Assembly: GCA_039545355.1 (NCBI GenBank)
Contig: BCJJ01000028.1
Coordinates: 388,540-452,539 of the forward strand
Reading direction: 5' to 3'
Source of the DNA: Trichosporon coremiiforme
Lineage: Eukaryota > Basidiomycota > Tremellomycetes > Trichosporonales > Trichosporonaceae
DNA length: 64,000 nt
Positions 54,975 to 64,000 of this stretch are shown here, piece after piece. Positions within the stretch are counted from its first letter, which is position 1, and each line of letters starts with the position of its first letter. The position numbers were made by a program, and so were the translations under genes. The notes below the pieces were generated by a model that was not told the DNA's origin, did not search any database, and was given only the letters and a program-made list of their open reading frames with translations.

Positions 54975-55053
54975 TTCCCGTTCGTATAACGGCTAGTATG
55001 CTCGCTTGTCATGTTGATCGCGGGAGATCGGAGTTCGATTCTCCGACGGGAAG
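54975..55053 (+). tRNA. tRNA-Asp (anticodon GTC) with a 7-nt intron
   Basis: The body is identical to the copy at 27062 except for one compensatory acceptor pair (TTCCCGT/ACGGGAA instead of TTCCTGT/ACAGGAA) and a 7-nt insertion, TGTTGAT, at 55012-55018. The insertion lies after base 37, the canonical tRNA intron position. Anticodon, D and T arms are intact. A T5 terminator follows at 55055-55059. Confidence 0.9.
55012..55018 (+). other. 7-nt tRNA intron
   Basis: Comparison with the intronless copy fixes the insertion uniquely between bases 37 and 38 of the tRNA. Confidence 0.8.
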
Positions 55054-55054
55054 C

Positions 55055-55059
55055 TTTTT
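55055..55059 (+). terminator. RNA polymerase III T-run after tRNA-Asp (intron-bearing copy)
   Basis: Five Ts, in the same position relative to the tRNA as in the other copy. Confidence 0.7.
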
Positions 55060-55601
55060 GGAGCCTCAAGTATGCACGGAGGAAAGAGGGGAAGTGGTTG
55101 GAAGGGTCGAAGGGGGAGGCGCCTGGTTGGTGGCGCTGAGTAGCGGGGGTGCAGGCGACGGCGGCCAGTTGGGCTGGGCAGCGGGCGGTCTGGGCCGGCA
55201 ACGTTCCAGGTCTTTCTTCGCGGAGCACCCGCGATCGGCACCGACGTGCTTCTCGCGTTGTCCGCATCGAGCTTGCTCCATGCACACTCTGTATGTCAGC
55301 TTGTGTAAGCACAACTGCACTCCGCGCGCCGTCCCCGTTGTGTAGGTGTCCTTAGCATGGGCACTGTGGCTCCGTCAGATGTGTTGTGGCAGCCCTGACC
55401 CTGTGTGCTCTGCACACCACACATCTGGACACCTCCATGTACATGAAGAGATTGCTGTGCTCTTCTAATGTACCCCAACACTCCCACGAAGAACTGACAC
55501 AGTCCGTCACCCCTTTCCCCCCACACGGTATTAACAGCTGCCCGACGAGAGTCTTCCTACTTTCTATTAACAATTCCACATCAAACGCAACAGCGAACAA
55601 C

Positions 55602-55919
55602 ATGGGCCCCATCACCGCCGCCTTCAGCATCGCCATCAATGACGAGCTGGAGCGCCAGCGCAGCAAGGTTGCAGGCGAGTACGTCCTCCGCGCCGTCAAC
55701 GAGATCAAGCGCCACAACAAGGAGTGCACTGCGCTCCGCGAACAGTTCAACCACTGCCACGCCCAGACCGGCTACGGGTCCGCCGCCGAGAAGCAGGACT
55801 ATACCAACAAGCTCAATCACCTCCGCCAGGGACACCAGCACACCCTCGACGAGCTCAAGCGCGCTTACCAGGCCGACCTGTGTTACCGCGGCCTCGCTGT
55901 TCCAGCCGACCTTGAGTAG
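55602..55919 (+). CDS. Small coiled-coil-like protein of unknown function
   Basis: 105 residues from the ATG at 55602 (AACATGGGC). It is nearly all helix by composition, rich in Glu/Lys/Arg/His/Gln, with three or four cysteines (KECTAL, FNHCHAQ, ADLCYRG) and no signal or membrane segment. The in-frame stretch upstream has no coding look. It resembles small twin-cysteine or coiled-coil assembly factors only superficially: the spacing is not CX9C. The plus-strand neighbour downstream is the truncated MRE11, but a stop codon at 55917-55919 separates them. Confidence 0.55.
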   Translation: MGPITAAFSIAINDELERQRSKVAGEYVLRAVNEIKRHNKECTALREQFNHCHAQTGYGSAAEKQDYTNKLNHLRQGHQHTLDELKRAYQADLCYRGLAVPADLE

Positions 55920-56232
55920 ATGACAAACCATCAAGCATGGCGGCTCCAACACTCCAATCACCATTCTCTTCCCAGTAGACCGCTGGACGATCCGAGACTG
56001 AATAAGCGTATCCCCAGTCTCTCCCTCCCACCCTAATGATACCGGTATCCGTATATCCGTAGTCCTCATGGCATGCATGAATCTGCAGCCCCTTCATTAC
56101 ACAAGGGTCTATCAAGCAAGTCTGATATGGTTTTGCGAGACCCTCATCTCCGCACACCCACGAGACACAACCCCGGCCATCCAGGGACCACTCCACTTCG
56201 CTCGCCCCCAATGCTTTTCCTCCTCATGCCGT

Positions 56233-56250
56233 CCCCCCCCCCCCCCCCCC
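56233..56250 (+). repeat. Homopolymer of 18 C
   Basis: An uninterrupted C18 tract lies 33 bp before the first recognisable MRE11 exon. Its position at the point where the gene is cut off makes it a suspected assembly join. Confidence 0.95.
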
Positions 56251-56283
56251 AAGGGGGTTCGCTGACGAGTTAGCTTCTATCAG

Positions 56284-57686
56284 GACGCACTCAAGGGGTT
56301 GGGTAAAGACATGCGCAAACGACCTGTTCATAACGAGGAGGACCTGGAGGAACATGTGAGTCGTTTTTGGGAACGTCCCAGAAACTTTATGCTGACACAA
56401 TGTCTCAGCTAAGTCGAGCAAAAGAAGCGTAAGTGACTTAGGCGAGCGAACAACCACAAGCTCGAACTCTCTATCGTTACGAGAGAGGCAAGCGGACGGC
56501 CGAGCCTGACTACCCGACAGAGCTGTCGCGCAATGGGCGGACCACGACCCGGCGGAGACACGGACAAAAGGAAAGGTGAGCTCAGTCTTTTCAACAAATA
56601 CCCCAATTTGGCCAGACGGACATTGGGTAATATTAGAGTTTAAGGTGGAGCTGATCTGCTTAGGGCCGAGCTAATAAGCGCACCCAGGACTCAGACCAGG
56701 ACAGCATGGGTGAGTGCAGGCGCGTGCATTAGCAGGAATGGGTAACTGACATTCAATCCAGCGTACGACAGCATGTAAGCATAACGGCAGGTCGCTGTCG
56801 CCGGTGCTGTTAACGGCGTTAATGATGCTGACACGATCTCATCAGGATGGAAGAAGATGAAGTGGAAGAACCACCCAAACGAGCTTCTTCCAAACGGACG
56901 ACGGCCTCAACCACGAGGTCAACAACAACCGCCAAGAAGCAGCCTCTGGTACGTACGCACGTCCCCGCACACAGTGCCTTTCTCATGCCTTTTGGCACAC
57001 ACGAAACATCAACTCCGCGGTTCGACCATGGCAGCCTGTTTTTCGCGTTTCAAGTAAATCTAATGCTAACTTTGCCACCAGTTTGATCAGGGCTCGGAGT
57101 CATCGGACCAGGATCGAGCATCCGACCACTCAATAGAGTTGGTCGAATCTTCGCCGAACCCCGCCCCTCGCAAGCGGAACGCTACTCGGGCTGGTCAGAC
57201 GAAGACGAAGGCTGCATCATCTTCCTCTTCCAGGGCAACTCCTGCTCCTTCAACAACCAGGAGAGCGGCTGCTACGACTGCCCGAGGTAGCACCCGTGGC
57301 CGCGGCCGCAGCAACGCCGCCAGCGGAGGTACTCAGACACAATTAAGGTATGTTGCGAGGTCTGCTGGTGCACGAATCACTCGAGAGATCTTGGCTCCTT
57401 GGAGCCGGCTTCGAACCGGACTCCTTGAGCGGAAGCACTAAATCCACACCCTGGTCTCGCTGCACACCGGGTCACTTCATGCCGTAGTTGCACGGCTTCG
57501 CCAGGACTATCTAAACGCCGCACCCGCAAAATATTAACATGTCCAGTTTCTCAAAGGCTCCGCGGGCGACTGGCCGTAAACTGGTGAGTAACTTTTCTGG
57601 ACCTCGTAGGTCCGGCCGGCTGACCGGGGACGGTCTGGAATGTGCACTGACGGCATGCCCAGGTCGACAGCAGCGATAGTGAATAG
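56284..57686 (+). pseudogene. MRE11: MRE11 3' portion only: C-terminal exons without the nuclease domain
   Basis: Nine exons can be chained in frame: 56284-56355, 56409-56428, 56521-56575, 56664-56709, 56762-56774, 56846-56948, 57082-57347, 57547-57583 and 57663-57686 (stop TAG). They encode 211 residues. The start, DALKGLGKDMRKRPVHNEED followed by LEEHLSRAKEA, aligns with the Mre11 region just after the capping domain. The rest is an acidic/basic disordered tail with a Gly-Arg motif (RGSTRGRGRS), TQTQLSFSKA and an acidic end, DSSDSE. The first exon starts at an acceptor (CTGACG...ATCAG), so it is internal. No phosphodiesterase motifs (GNHD-type and others) occur upstream in the window. The gene is 5'-truncated, either by misassembly at the C18 tract or by rearrangement. 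The reading frame shown is undamaged. Confidence 0.7.
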
Positions 57687-60600
57687 AAACGTCCGTCCCG
57701 GCCACGCTGCAGCGAGGCAGCGGCAGCAGCTCCGCATTGCCGCACTACACAAAAGATCTGCGGTCACTGTTGGACCATCACGGCTATGCCTACTACTCTG
57801 GGGTTAGCGGAGTGAAGCCGACACCCATCATGCATGCATGCATCTGTACCATAGACTTTATCCCATATTGCAAGAAGATCTTGCAGTCGCCGTGCTCTGC
57901 CGGGTGCCCCATACTATGGCAGTGAGCAAAACGGGCTTCCTGGTCCCTACGGCTCCCATTTTGCCCCTTGTCAAAACCGTAGCTAGGTCGATACCCTGCA
58001 GGTGGCGTACACAAACCAGACGAGGCCCTGATGGAAGGTTGCCTCCGAATGTCGATGCCGTGTTGCTGCATGGTCAACCAGTAAGTACGCACAGCGCACA
58101 TTCCTTCCGGCAGGCAAACGGAAGACAGCGATACCGTACTGTCTGACATCGTTTGCGTCCGGCGGGTGCGTTAAGGGTTGGCCCGGCCGAGTGCACGCGT
58201 GCGAGGGTACGCGAGTGTAAGGCTCACGTAAAGGAGGATGGGTTCATCCCCGAGAAGGTCTCGCGGGGCCGCGAGCTCGTCGCGAGATAGACTACAAAGG
58301 CCGTATTGACTGCAGCTGCCAGACCGGGTGTGCTGGCCGTAGGTGTTCGCGCGTGTTCTCGAAAGATGATGTCTTGAATCAAAGAGCTTGGTGGGTGTAT
58401 CCTGGCAGTGTTTGCGGCGGGTGATTTGCTGGGCGCACACGGCGAGCGCCCTGCTGTCATCTGCGTCAAAAGTGCGCATCGCGTGGCAGCCATACCTCCT
58501 CGCATGTCTTTTTGAGATACGGCTTTCTGGAACTCCATGCAACAGTGCCCTGTCTTGATCCTTGCATCACATATCATGTTGGCCCGCCTGTCGAGGACGG
58601 AGACGTCACGCCTCCAGCCGCGTCAGCCTCGTCCATCGGCGTGACTCGTCACATTCTCAAAGGTGCACTCGACATTACTCCTTCCGGGCCGTGTGACCGA
58701 GTTGACAGAGGTACACGGAGGGGCTTTAGGAGGGCACCAAGAGGTGACAGCAGGAAGGTGACATGCTCATGACTAGTGAATAAATTCGCGCCCAGTGCGC
58801 TGTCCTCCTCACTGAATAACTCTTGGTGGTGCAAGTTGTGCCTCGTGCCTCGCCTGTGCCTTGCGGGGAGGTACGCCCGCGCTGAGCAGCAGGCACAGCA
58901 AAGGTCCCTGGTGGGTGCGGGGCAGATTACGATGCAGGAAATACAAGATGTGTAGGACATGAGGAAGCAGGTTCGTGCGGGGTGGCGTTCAACTGACTGA
59001 CGGCAGCGGGCTGGGGTTTGAGGCGTGCTTGCGAGGCTGACACCACGGAGCACCGAGCACGGGCACGACGATCGCTTCGACGCCATGTCGCTGCATCGCA
59101 CGAGACAGTTGACTCTCGGCAGCAGCTCGTATCGTGACCGACGTGTACGTGAGAGATGACATTGTGGGCAAGCCTGGACTGGCGGTCGATACGACTCAGG
59201 TCGAGAGCGGTGCTCTGGTCGTGAGGCGGCACGAAGTTTCCCCGTCCTCCTTCGAGGCGCGAAATCCTCCCCGCCCAAGTGCGCGAGGCTTACCAGAAGT
59301 CCCCAGAGCGAGCCCGCAATTGCCCCTGTATGCGGGACGAGTATCCACAGTGCATCTGATATTCCGCTCAGGAATACTGACATCCGCCCTGGCTGACAAC
59401 TTGACGAGGAAGCGCAAACGGCCGGAGGTGACCGGCACATCCGGTTGGCGTTGCAACAAGATTTGCCTGGCTTCTGGGATGCATTCACATCGATCCCATG
59501 TTTCCGACCGTCGCGCCGCGGACCCCGTGCTCGTGTGCTTATTTCTCCGCGATGCTCCGTCTTCCACTTCTCCTTTAGGTCCCTGAGGCCTCCTAACTCT
59601 GTCGGATCCCCGAGCCCACTATCTGCGCAGTTGGTGTCGATCAGTAACTGCTGGAGAGAGCACCTTCATCGGCGGAGACAACCTTGGTATCAATTGTCGT
59701 CCACCTGATCCAACGCCGAGCCGCAGGTGCCTGCGTGGGCCTGCTGCAACGACGACACCTGGGTCAAGGAGCCGCGGGGTACCGAGTGTCGGGGCCTTGC
59801 CCGGCTGCTTCAGGATGAATTGTTCAGTTGGACCGTCGAACCAAATCGCCATCCAAACCCTCCATGCTCCCCAGGACATGCTGACCGACAAGCAAGGGGG
59901 GGGGGGGGGGGGGGGGTACGACGAGCATGCCAAAAGCTGTCAGGCTAGCTCCTCGTAAAGGTCCGGATGACCAATGTGGTGCCATCACTGGAATCTGCCT
60001 AAGCGTGGGAGAGAGGTTCACCGCCAAGTCGCTCATGAAACGTGCTGGCTGCGCTGCGTGCACTCGCTCCTGCATCAGAAATCACACCCGTGGGGGGGCC
60101 CCCAACCCGCTCAGAGCTAGCTCAGCACTAACCAAAGCCTCCCAGCCGCCTCCCAGTCTCAGGGCGCTCAAGGGGGCAGTACGGAAGTTATGTAATGGAA
60201 GGAAGGATTCGAACTGCTCTCTGGCGAAAAAGCCCTCGCTCGCCCTTTGCGAGTCCTTGCACGCTGAACTCTATTCCCGCCAGGCGCATGTCCGGGGTTA
60301 GGTCGCTGGCTCGTTTTCGCCCATTGCGGGCATGTTGAGGCCGCTGCATAGGATGCGTACTCCTCTGAAAGATCTGCATGCGGTGCACAGACAGACATAT
60401 GGCTGAACGGGGCTGTGTAGATGCTTGTGGGTCTGCAAAGGGGGAGTGGGTACGGGCGCCCCTGCACGTAGAGTTCCGTGTAGTGGGAGGGAAGCGCGTT
60501 TGCCCACTGCCGCAGTGGGATCGGATCGCCTACCACGGGGACGCACCAACCGCTCACAGTCCATCACATGATGGCTCCGGCGACGCTGGAATCACCCAAA

Positions 60601-63600
60601 CGCAGATCCGCTGTTCCGGAAAGCCATGCGGCGTGCACGAGCTGGCTATCCCCCTACTCCGGCGGGCGGCCGAACACTGTTCCCCCGCTGTTCGCTACCG
60701 GGACACCGTCCTGCATCCCGCTCCGCAACTATGCAATTATACGAACTTCTGCAGAAGTCACAGAACTAAGGGCCCGCGAACAGGGCAAGCAGCGAGGTCG
60801 AATCGGCGCCCGCGACGCTCGTGAGAACATTGCGCCGTTTCTCCAAATGCCGTAAGCACGTAAGCATGCAGAGGCGAGGCGAGGCATTGCCCGGGGGTCT
60901 TACACGCAAGCATCCCAGGACTTTGCAGGATGCACGCAACCCCAGGAAGTGTTAAGGATGCGTCCGAGGACATGGCGATGTCAACGCCAGCCTCGCCGGG
61001 ATGCATTCTTGTCACTTCGTCTAGTCACGAAACAGGAATGTTTCACGCCTTCTGAGTGGACAAACACCAACTCGTACTGGGACATGCTCTTGCGCGGCAT
61101 GGCATGCCAGGATGAGCAAAGGATGAGCAAAGGTCGCAAAAATGAGGTCAGACAGTAGGGGAAGCAAGGAAAAATAAAGGTTGTAACCGAAACGGCGTCC
61201 GTAAGGATTACGGAACAGTGCCGCGAATGCCGCAAACACGGGCGTGCGTCAGCGCTCTGGTATCAGGTTTATCTAAGCTTCGAGGCTTGCGAACAAGCTT
61301 CATCTTCGAATCCTAAACCCAAATGCTCCGGACAATCATCGTGGAAGGTGCCTGTCAGTGCCTTGAGTAGCCCTTGAGTATTTCTCGAGGCCAGTTGGAG
61401 CTCTAATGCACCTGCTTACGTTCATACCGATGTCCTGAAGAAGGAGGACAGGCGTACGGGTGCGTGCCTCACCATCCCCGCACCTCGTCAAGCTCGGCGA
61501 GGTACGTCGTGTCATCGACGAGGACGAGGTGGGCGACGAGCAAGAGGGACACACGGGGCATGAGGTCGGGACCCCTGTCCCAGCGAACCTAGTCAGGCTG
61601 AATACGAGCTTGACGCTAGTGAGTCGGACCAGAAAGTGCACAAGCTCGACAGAGGCTCTGCAACCCTTGGAATCTGCTGTCCCTCTGCGTCCCTGGTCTG
61701 ACGAAAAGGACGACGGACAGCAGGAGGAAGAAGGCACAACAGGTTCATTCTCAAACGCAGAGCCCGCTGCTCCCAGAGCCCCGCAGACGCTTGTCCTGCG
61801 AGCCGCAGCGCTGCGCGAACATATCGCGCATCCAGCTCCTTCTTACTCCTGTATCCTGTATCGGTCATGAGCCCGAAGACCGCTGGATCTGGTTCGGAAG
61901 GGCCCTCCCCCTGCCGGAAGAGCCGGAGGGGCCGGCTGGGCATATCTCGAACCCCGCGAGCCGCAAACCTCAGTAGGGCCAAGCTGCATGTTGAAGCGGC
62001 GTACGCTTTCTTCTTGGATCGTCTGCACTCTGCAGCTCTGCAGAGAAACGCATGCCGAACCGCAGTTGTGGGAGACGAACGATATAAAACAAGACCTGTC
62101 ATATCCTCAAACGTCTCTCGCACCCCGCATCCTAGCCGCCGCCCACCCGCTCTGCCAGACCTATCTACCGCCTGCGGCACCCTCGACGACCACCTTACAT
62201 CATCTCCCCGCACTAAGTGGCCCGCTCAGTGTTCGCCAGCCCCACATTGCGTTCCAGTCCTTCCAACCCTTCCAGACGTTCTGCTCACTACTTCTTCTCA
62301 CACGTTTCGTGTTCTGTTCTGCCCTTCATTAAGCAGTCCAGCACACCCCACACACTTCTTCCCCACCCATAACGTACTCTGGTGTCTACCCCACACACAC
62401 GACCGGTGCACCGCCGGTCAGACGTTTGTCTCACAACACAACTTCTGAACGGCCAGTTCGGCCCACCACCAACTCCTTCGCCACAGCTTTGTAGTCCGAG
62501 ACCTACACGACTTCAATCGGGAAACATCTTCCCGCCTATTGTCTGGTGAGTCCAGCTCCGTCCCACCCCCTACATACCAACCCACACGGCGGCCGCACAA
62601 GCACGCGCAGTGCATAGCGCGGACGCTCCTATCGGTATGTCCAATGCGTGCACCGCCACGGCGTCGGACGGCATAGCCTGTCCGCTACACCATCTGCAGC
62701 CAGCTGCGACCAGTGCCATCGCAGGTCGATGTGGCGTGTGCCGCCAGTTTCTCAGATTCTTTCTCTGGATCTCTTGTCATGACCAGACCTCTGTTTGAGA
62801 CAAGTGCGAGCTGGGCAGCCGAGGTTGTCCGCCACGCCAGCCTCACTCACGCTCGCAAGAGTGCATGAGTCATGGATTGCTGTGTGCCGACTTTGGGTAT
62901 GCGCGGCATGCGTAGTGTCGGGTGGTGCTATTCAGCGCGCGCTGCTCGCGTCGCCTGCCCCTCCGCTTTCAATGCCGCCAGTGCCTCACCAGCGTTGTGC
63001 GGCAATGGATCCGCCATCGGTGATCTCGATCCCGCACGCGAGCTAGTGGATGTGTGCCCTCGCGTCTGTCGCGCATCGCGGCTCGCGTCTGCGTCCGAGC
63101 TGGCGAGCTTGCGGGCTTGGCTTCGACTGGCGTGTATTCCGGTCTGTTCCGGAAGCGAACTGGGTCGTGCCCAATATAACCCCACTGTCTGTGCTCTGTA
63201 TGCTCTGCAGAGCGTGGGCATGGCACACGCTTATGCTTGCATCCGGTGCGCGGTGCCGAAGGGCCAAGGACGAAGCCCGCTACGCCGCGCTAATCGCTCT
63301 GGCGTGCGCCCACAATAGTGACGAGAGCGCGGAATGGGCGACGCGCTTTACGCCATTGCATTGACTTTGTGCATGGCATGAGACACGCACAGGCGCACGT
63401 GAGCACGGTACGGTACGGTGCGGTATTTGCGTATTTGCGGCACCACCAAAGGGCAGAGGGCAACCTGGAGTGATCAAGCGCGCAGTAGTCCCTCGCTTGC
63501 ATTGAGAGGTTGCATGCTTCTACCGTCGTTGCCGTTGGAGCCAGTCGGGAGCTTTGATCACTTTGTCCATGTCATGCACAAGACAAGGCGTTCACGAACC

Positions 63601-63757
63601 CTTTGGCGTTCATGCTGGGCTGCTTCGATGACTTTTGCCATGTCTGACCTTGAATGGAACCTGGTTGGTTACTGTAAATTGGCTATCAATACAAAGCGTG
63701 ACCACCACTTGGGTCGCGTATTCGGTCGCTGGTCGCTGCGCCCAGACACCCAGGGTT
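57687..63757. other. 6-kb region without a supportable gene
   Basis: Open frames of up to about 280 codons occur on both strands but lack motifs, signal regularity and splice coherence. A 21-G homopolymer lies at 59896-59916. A minus-strand stretch near 61450-61600 (LLLVAHLVLVDDTTYLAELD followed by a GTGAGG donor) has some coding flavour but could not be extended into a gene. Composition is somewhat less skewed than in the gene-dense part. Confidence 0.5.
59896..59916 (+). repeat. Homopolymer of 21 G
   Basis: Uninterrupted G21 in gene-free DNA; similar in kind to the C18 tract beside MRE11 and the G-run at the N gap. Confidence 0.95.
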
Positions 63758-63848
63758 CCAGCCCTTGCTCCCAGCCCTTGCTCCCAGCCCTTGCTCCCAG
63801 CCCTTGCTCCCAGCCCTTGCTCCCAGCCCTTGCTTCCAGCCCTGCTCC
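63758..63848 (+). repeat. 13-bp minisatellite (CCAGCCCTTGCTC)
   Basis: Seven head-to-tail copies, the first five identical and the last two with small changes. The unit length is not a multiple of three and no gene covers it. Confidence 0.92.
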
Positions 63849-64000
63849 TGGGTCGCATCCTGGGATGCTCCTGTCCTTGGTCCCGATCAATGCTGCCCTC
63901 CACACCTTCCGCGACCCGTTCGCCGCCACTGCAGGCGCAGACCCGGCTTCTGTTCCTTCCTTCTTTCGTGCACTACTACCATGCCTTGTTCGGAATCACT

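Noticed and set aside
56461..56520. Alternative exon (LYRYERGKRTAEPDYPTE) in the MRE11 tail region
   Set aside because: It reads attractively but does not keep phase with the exons on either side. A CTGACTACCCGACAG acceptor right after it gives a fully consistent chain.
57390..57435. T-arm-like hairpin (CCGG-TTCGAA-CCGG) suggesting a tRNA
   Set aside because: No acceptor, D or anticodon arms can be built around it on either strand; it lies in an MRE11 intron and is just a near-palindrome.
58649..59488. 279-codon minus-strand open frame with a hydrophobic stretch
   Set aside because: Unusually Cys/Ser/Arg-rich, no conserved motif, no sensible start context; looks like chance in GC-rich DNA.
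60180..60260. TTCGAATC-containing stretch on the minus strand resembling a class II tRNA
   Set aside because: No matching 5' acceptor strand or anticodon arm was found upstream.
61336..62213. Possible minus-strand gene remnant (LLLVAHLVLVDDTTYLAELD next to a GTGAGG donor)
   Set aside because: I could not link it to other exons in frame, and plus- and minus-strand alternatives look equally plausible.

Overview
The window reads as nuclear DNA of a basidiomycete yeast, most likely a Tremellomycete of the Trichosporonales/Cryptococcus relationship. The genes are compact and GC-rich. Introns are very short, with GTGAGT/GTAAGT donors, CTGAC/CTAAC branch sites and CAG/TAG acceptors. Gene contents include an SREBP-type bHLH factor, an FRA10AC1 homologue and an Atg26-type sterol glucosyltransferase. 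The species is inferred, not read directly.

Layout, left to right. 0-7.7 kb: a possible first exon running off the left edge, SREBP/SRE1, FRA10AC1, an unknown putative mitochondrial protein and mitoribosomal uL24m. 7.9-12.3 kb: HIS5, IDI1 and an MDR oxidoreductase. 12.3-24.4 kb: a dense stretch rich in organelle and trafficking genes: an unknown mitochondrial protein, a Pex14/17-like peroxin, SDHAF4, APN1, a LYR protein, a Tim17-like membrane protein, VPS23, an ArfGAP, CIA30/NDUFAF1 and 6-phosphogluconolactonase. 24.6-26.6 kb: two tandem paralogues of no recognised family. 27-29.3 kb: tRNA-Asp, a small unknown gene and a secreted, probably inactive aspartic-protease-like protein. 30-35 kb: ATG26. 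35.7-43.8 kb: RCL1, a YTH m6A reader and ZWF1. 43.8-49 kb: gene-poor, with a 55-N gap. 49-53.4 kb: a Bud2-like RasGAP. 54-57.7 kb: BET1, a second tRNA-Asp carrying a 7-nt intron, a small unknown gene and the 3' exons only of MRE11, just right of an 18-C homopolymer. 57.7-64 kb: no supportable gene, with a 21-G homopolymer and a 13-bp minisatellite.

Functional links. SRE1, IDI1 and ATG26 all belong to sterol supply, regulation and modification. ZWF1 and 6-phosphogluconolactonase catalyse consecutive steps of the oxidative pentose phosphate pathway. Several mitochondrial genes sit in divergent pairs with short shared promoters. Coordinates of spliced genes are whole spans; the exons, deduced by hand from splice signals and frame, are given in the evidence.

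The most notable observations are a class of about 36-nt introns (one without a stop hides the true C-terminus of SDHAF4), a 7-nt tRNA intron, an MRE11 gene cut off next to a homopolymer, single-base Ns falling almost only on wobble positions of the uL24m gene, the tandem orphan family and the degenerate aspartic protease.
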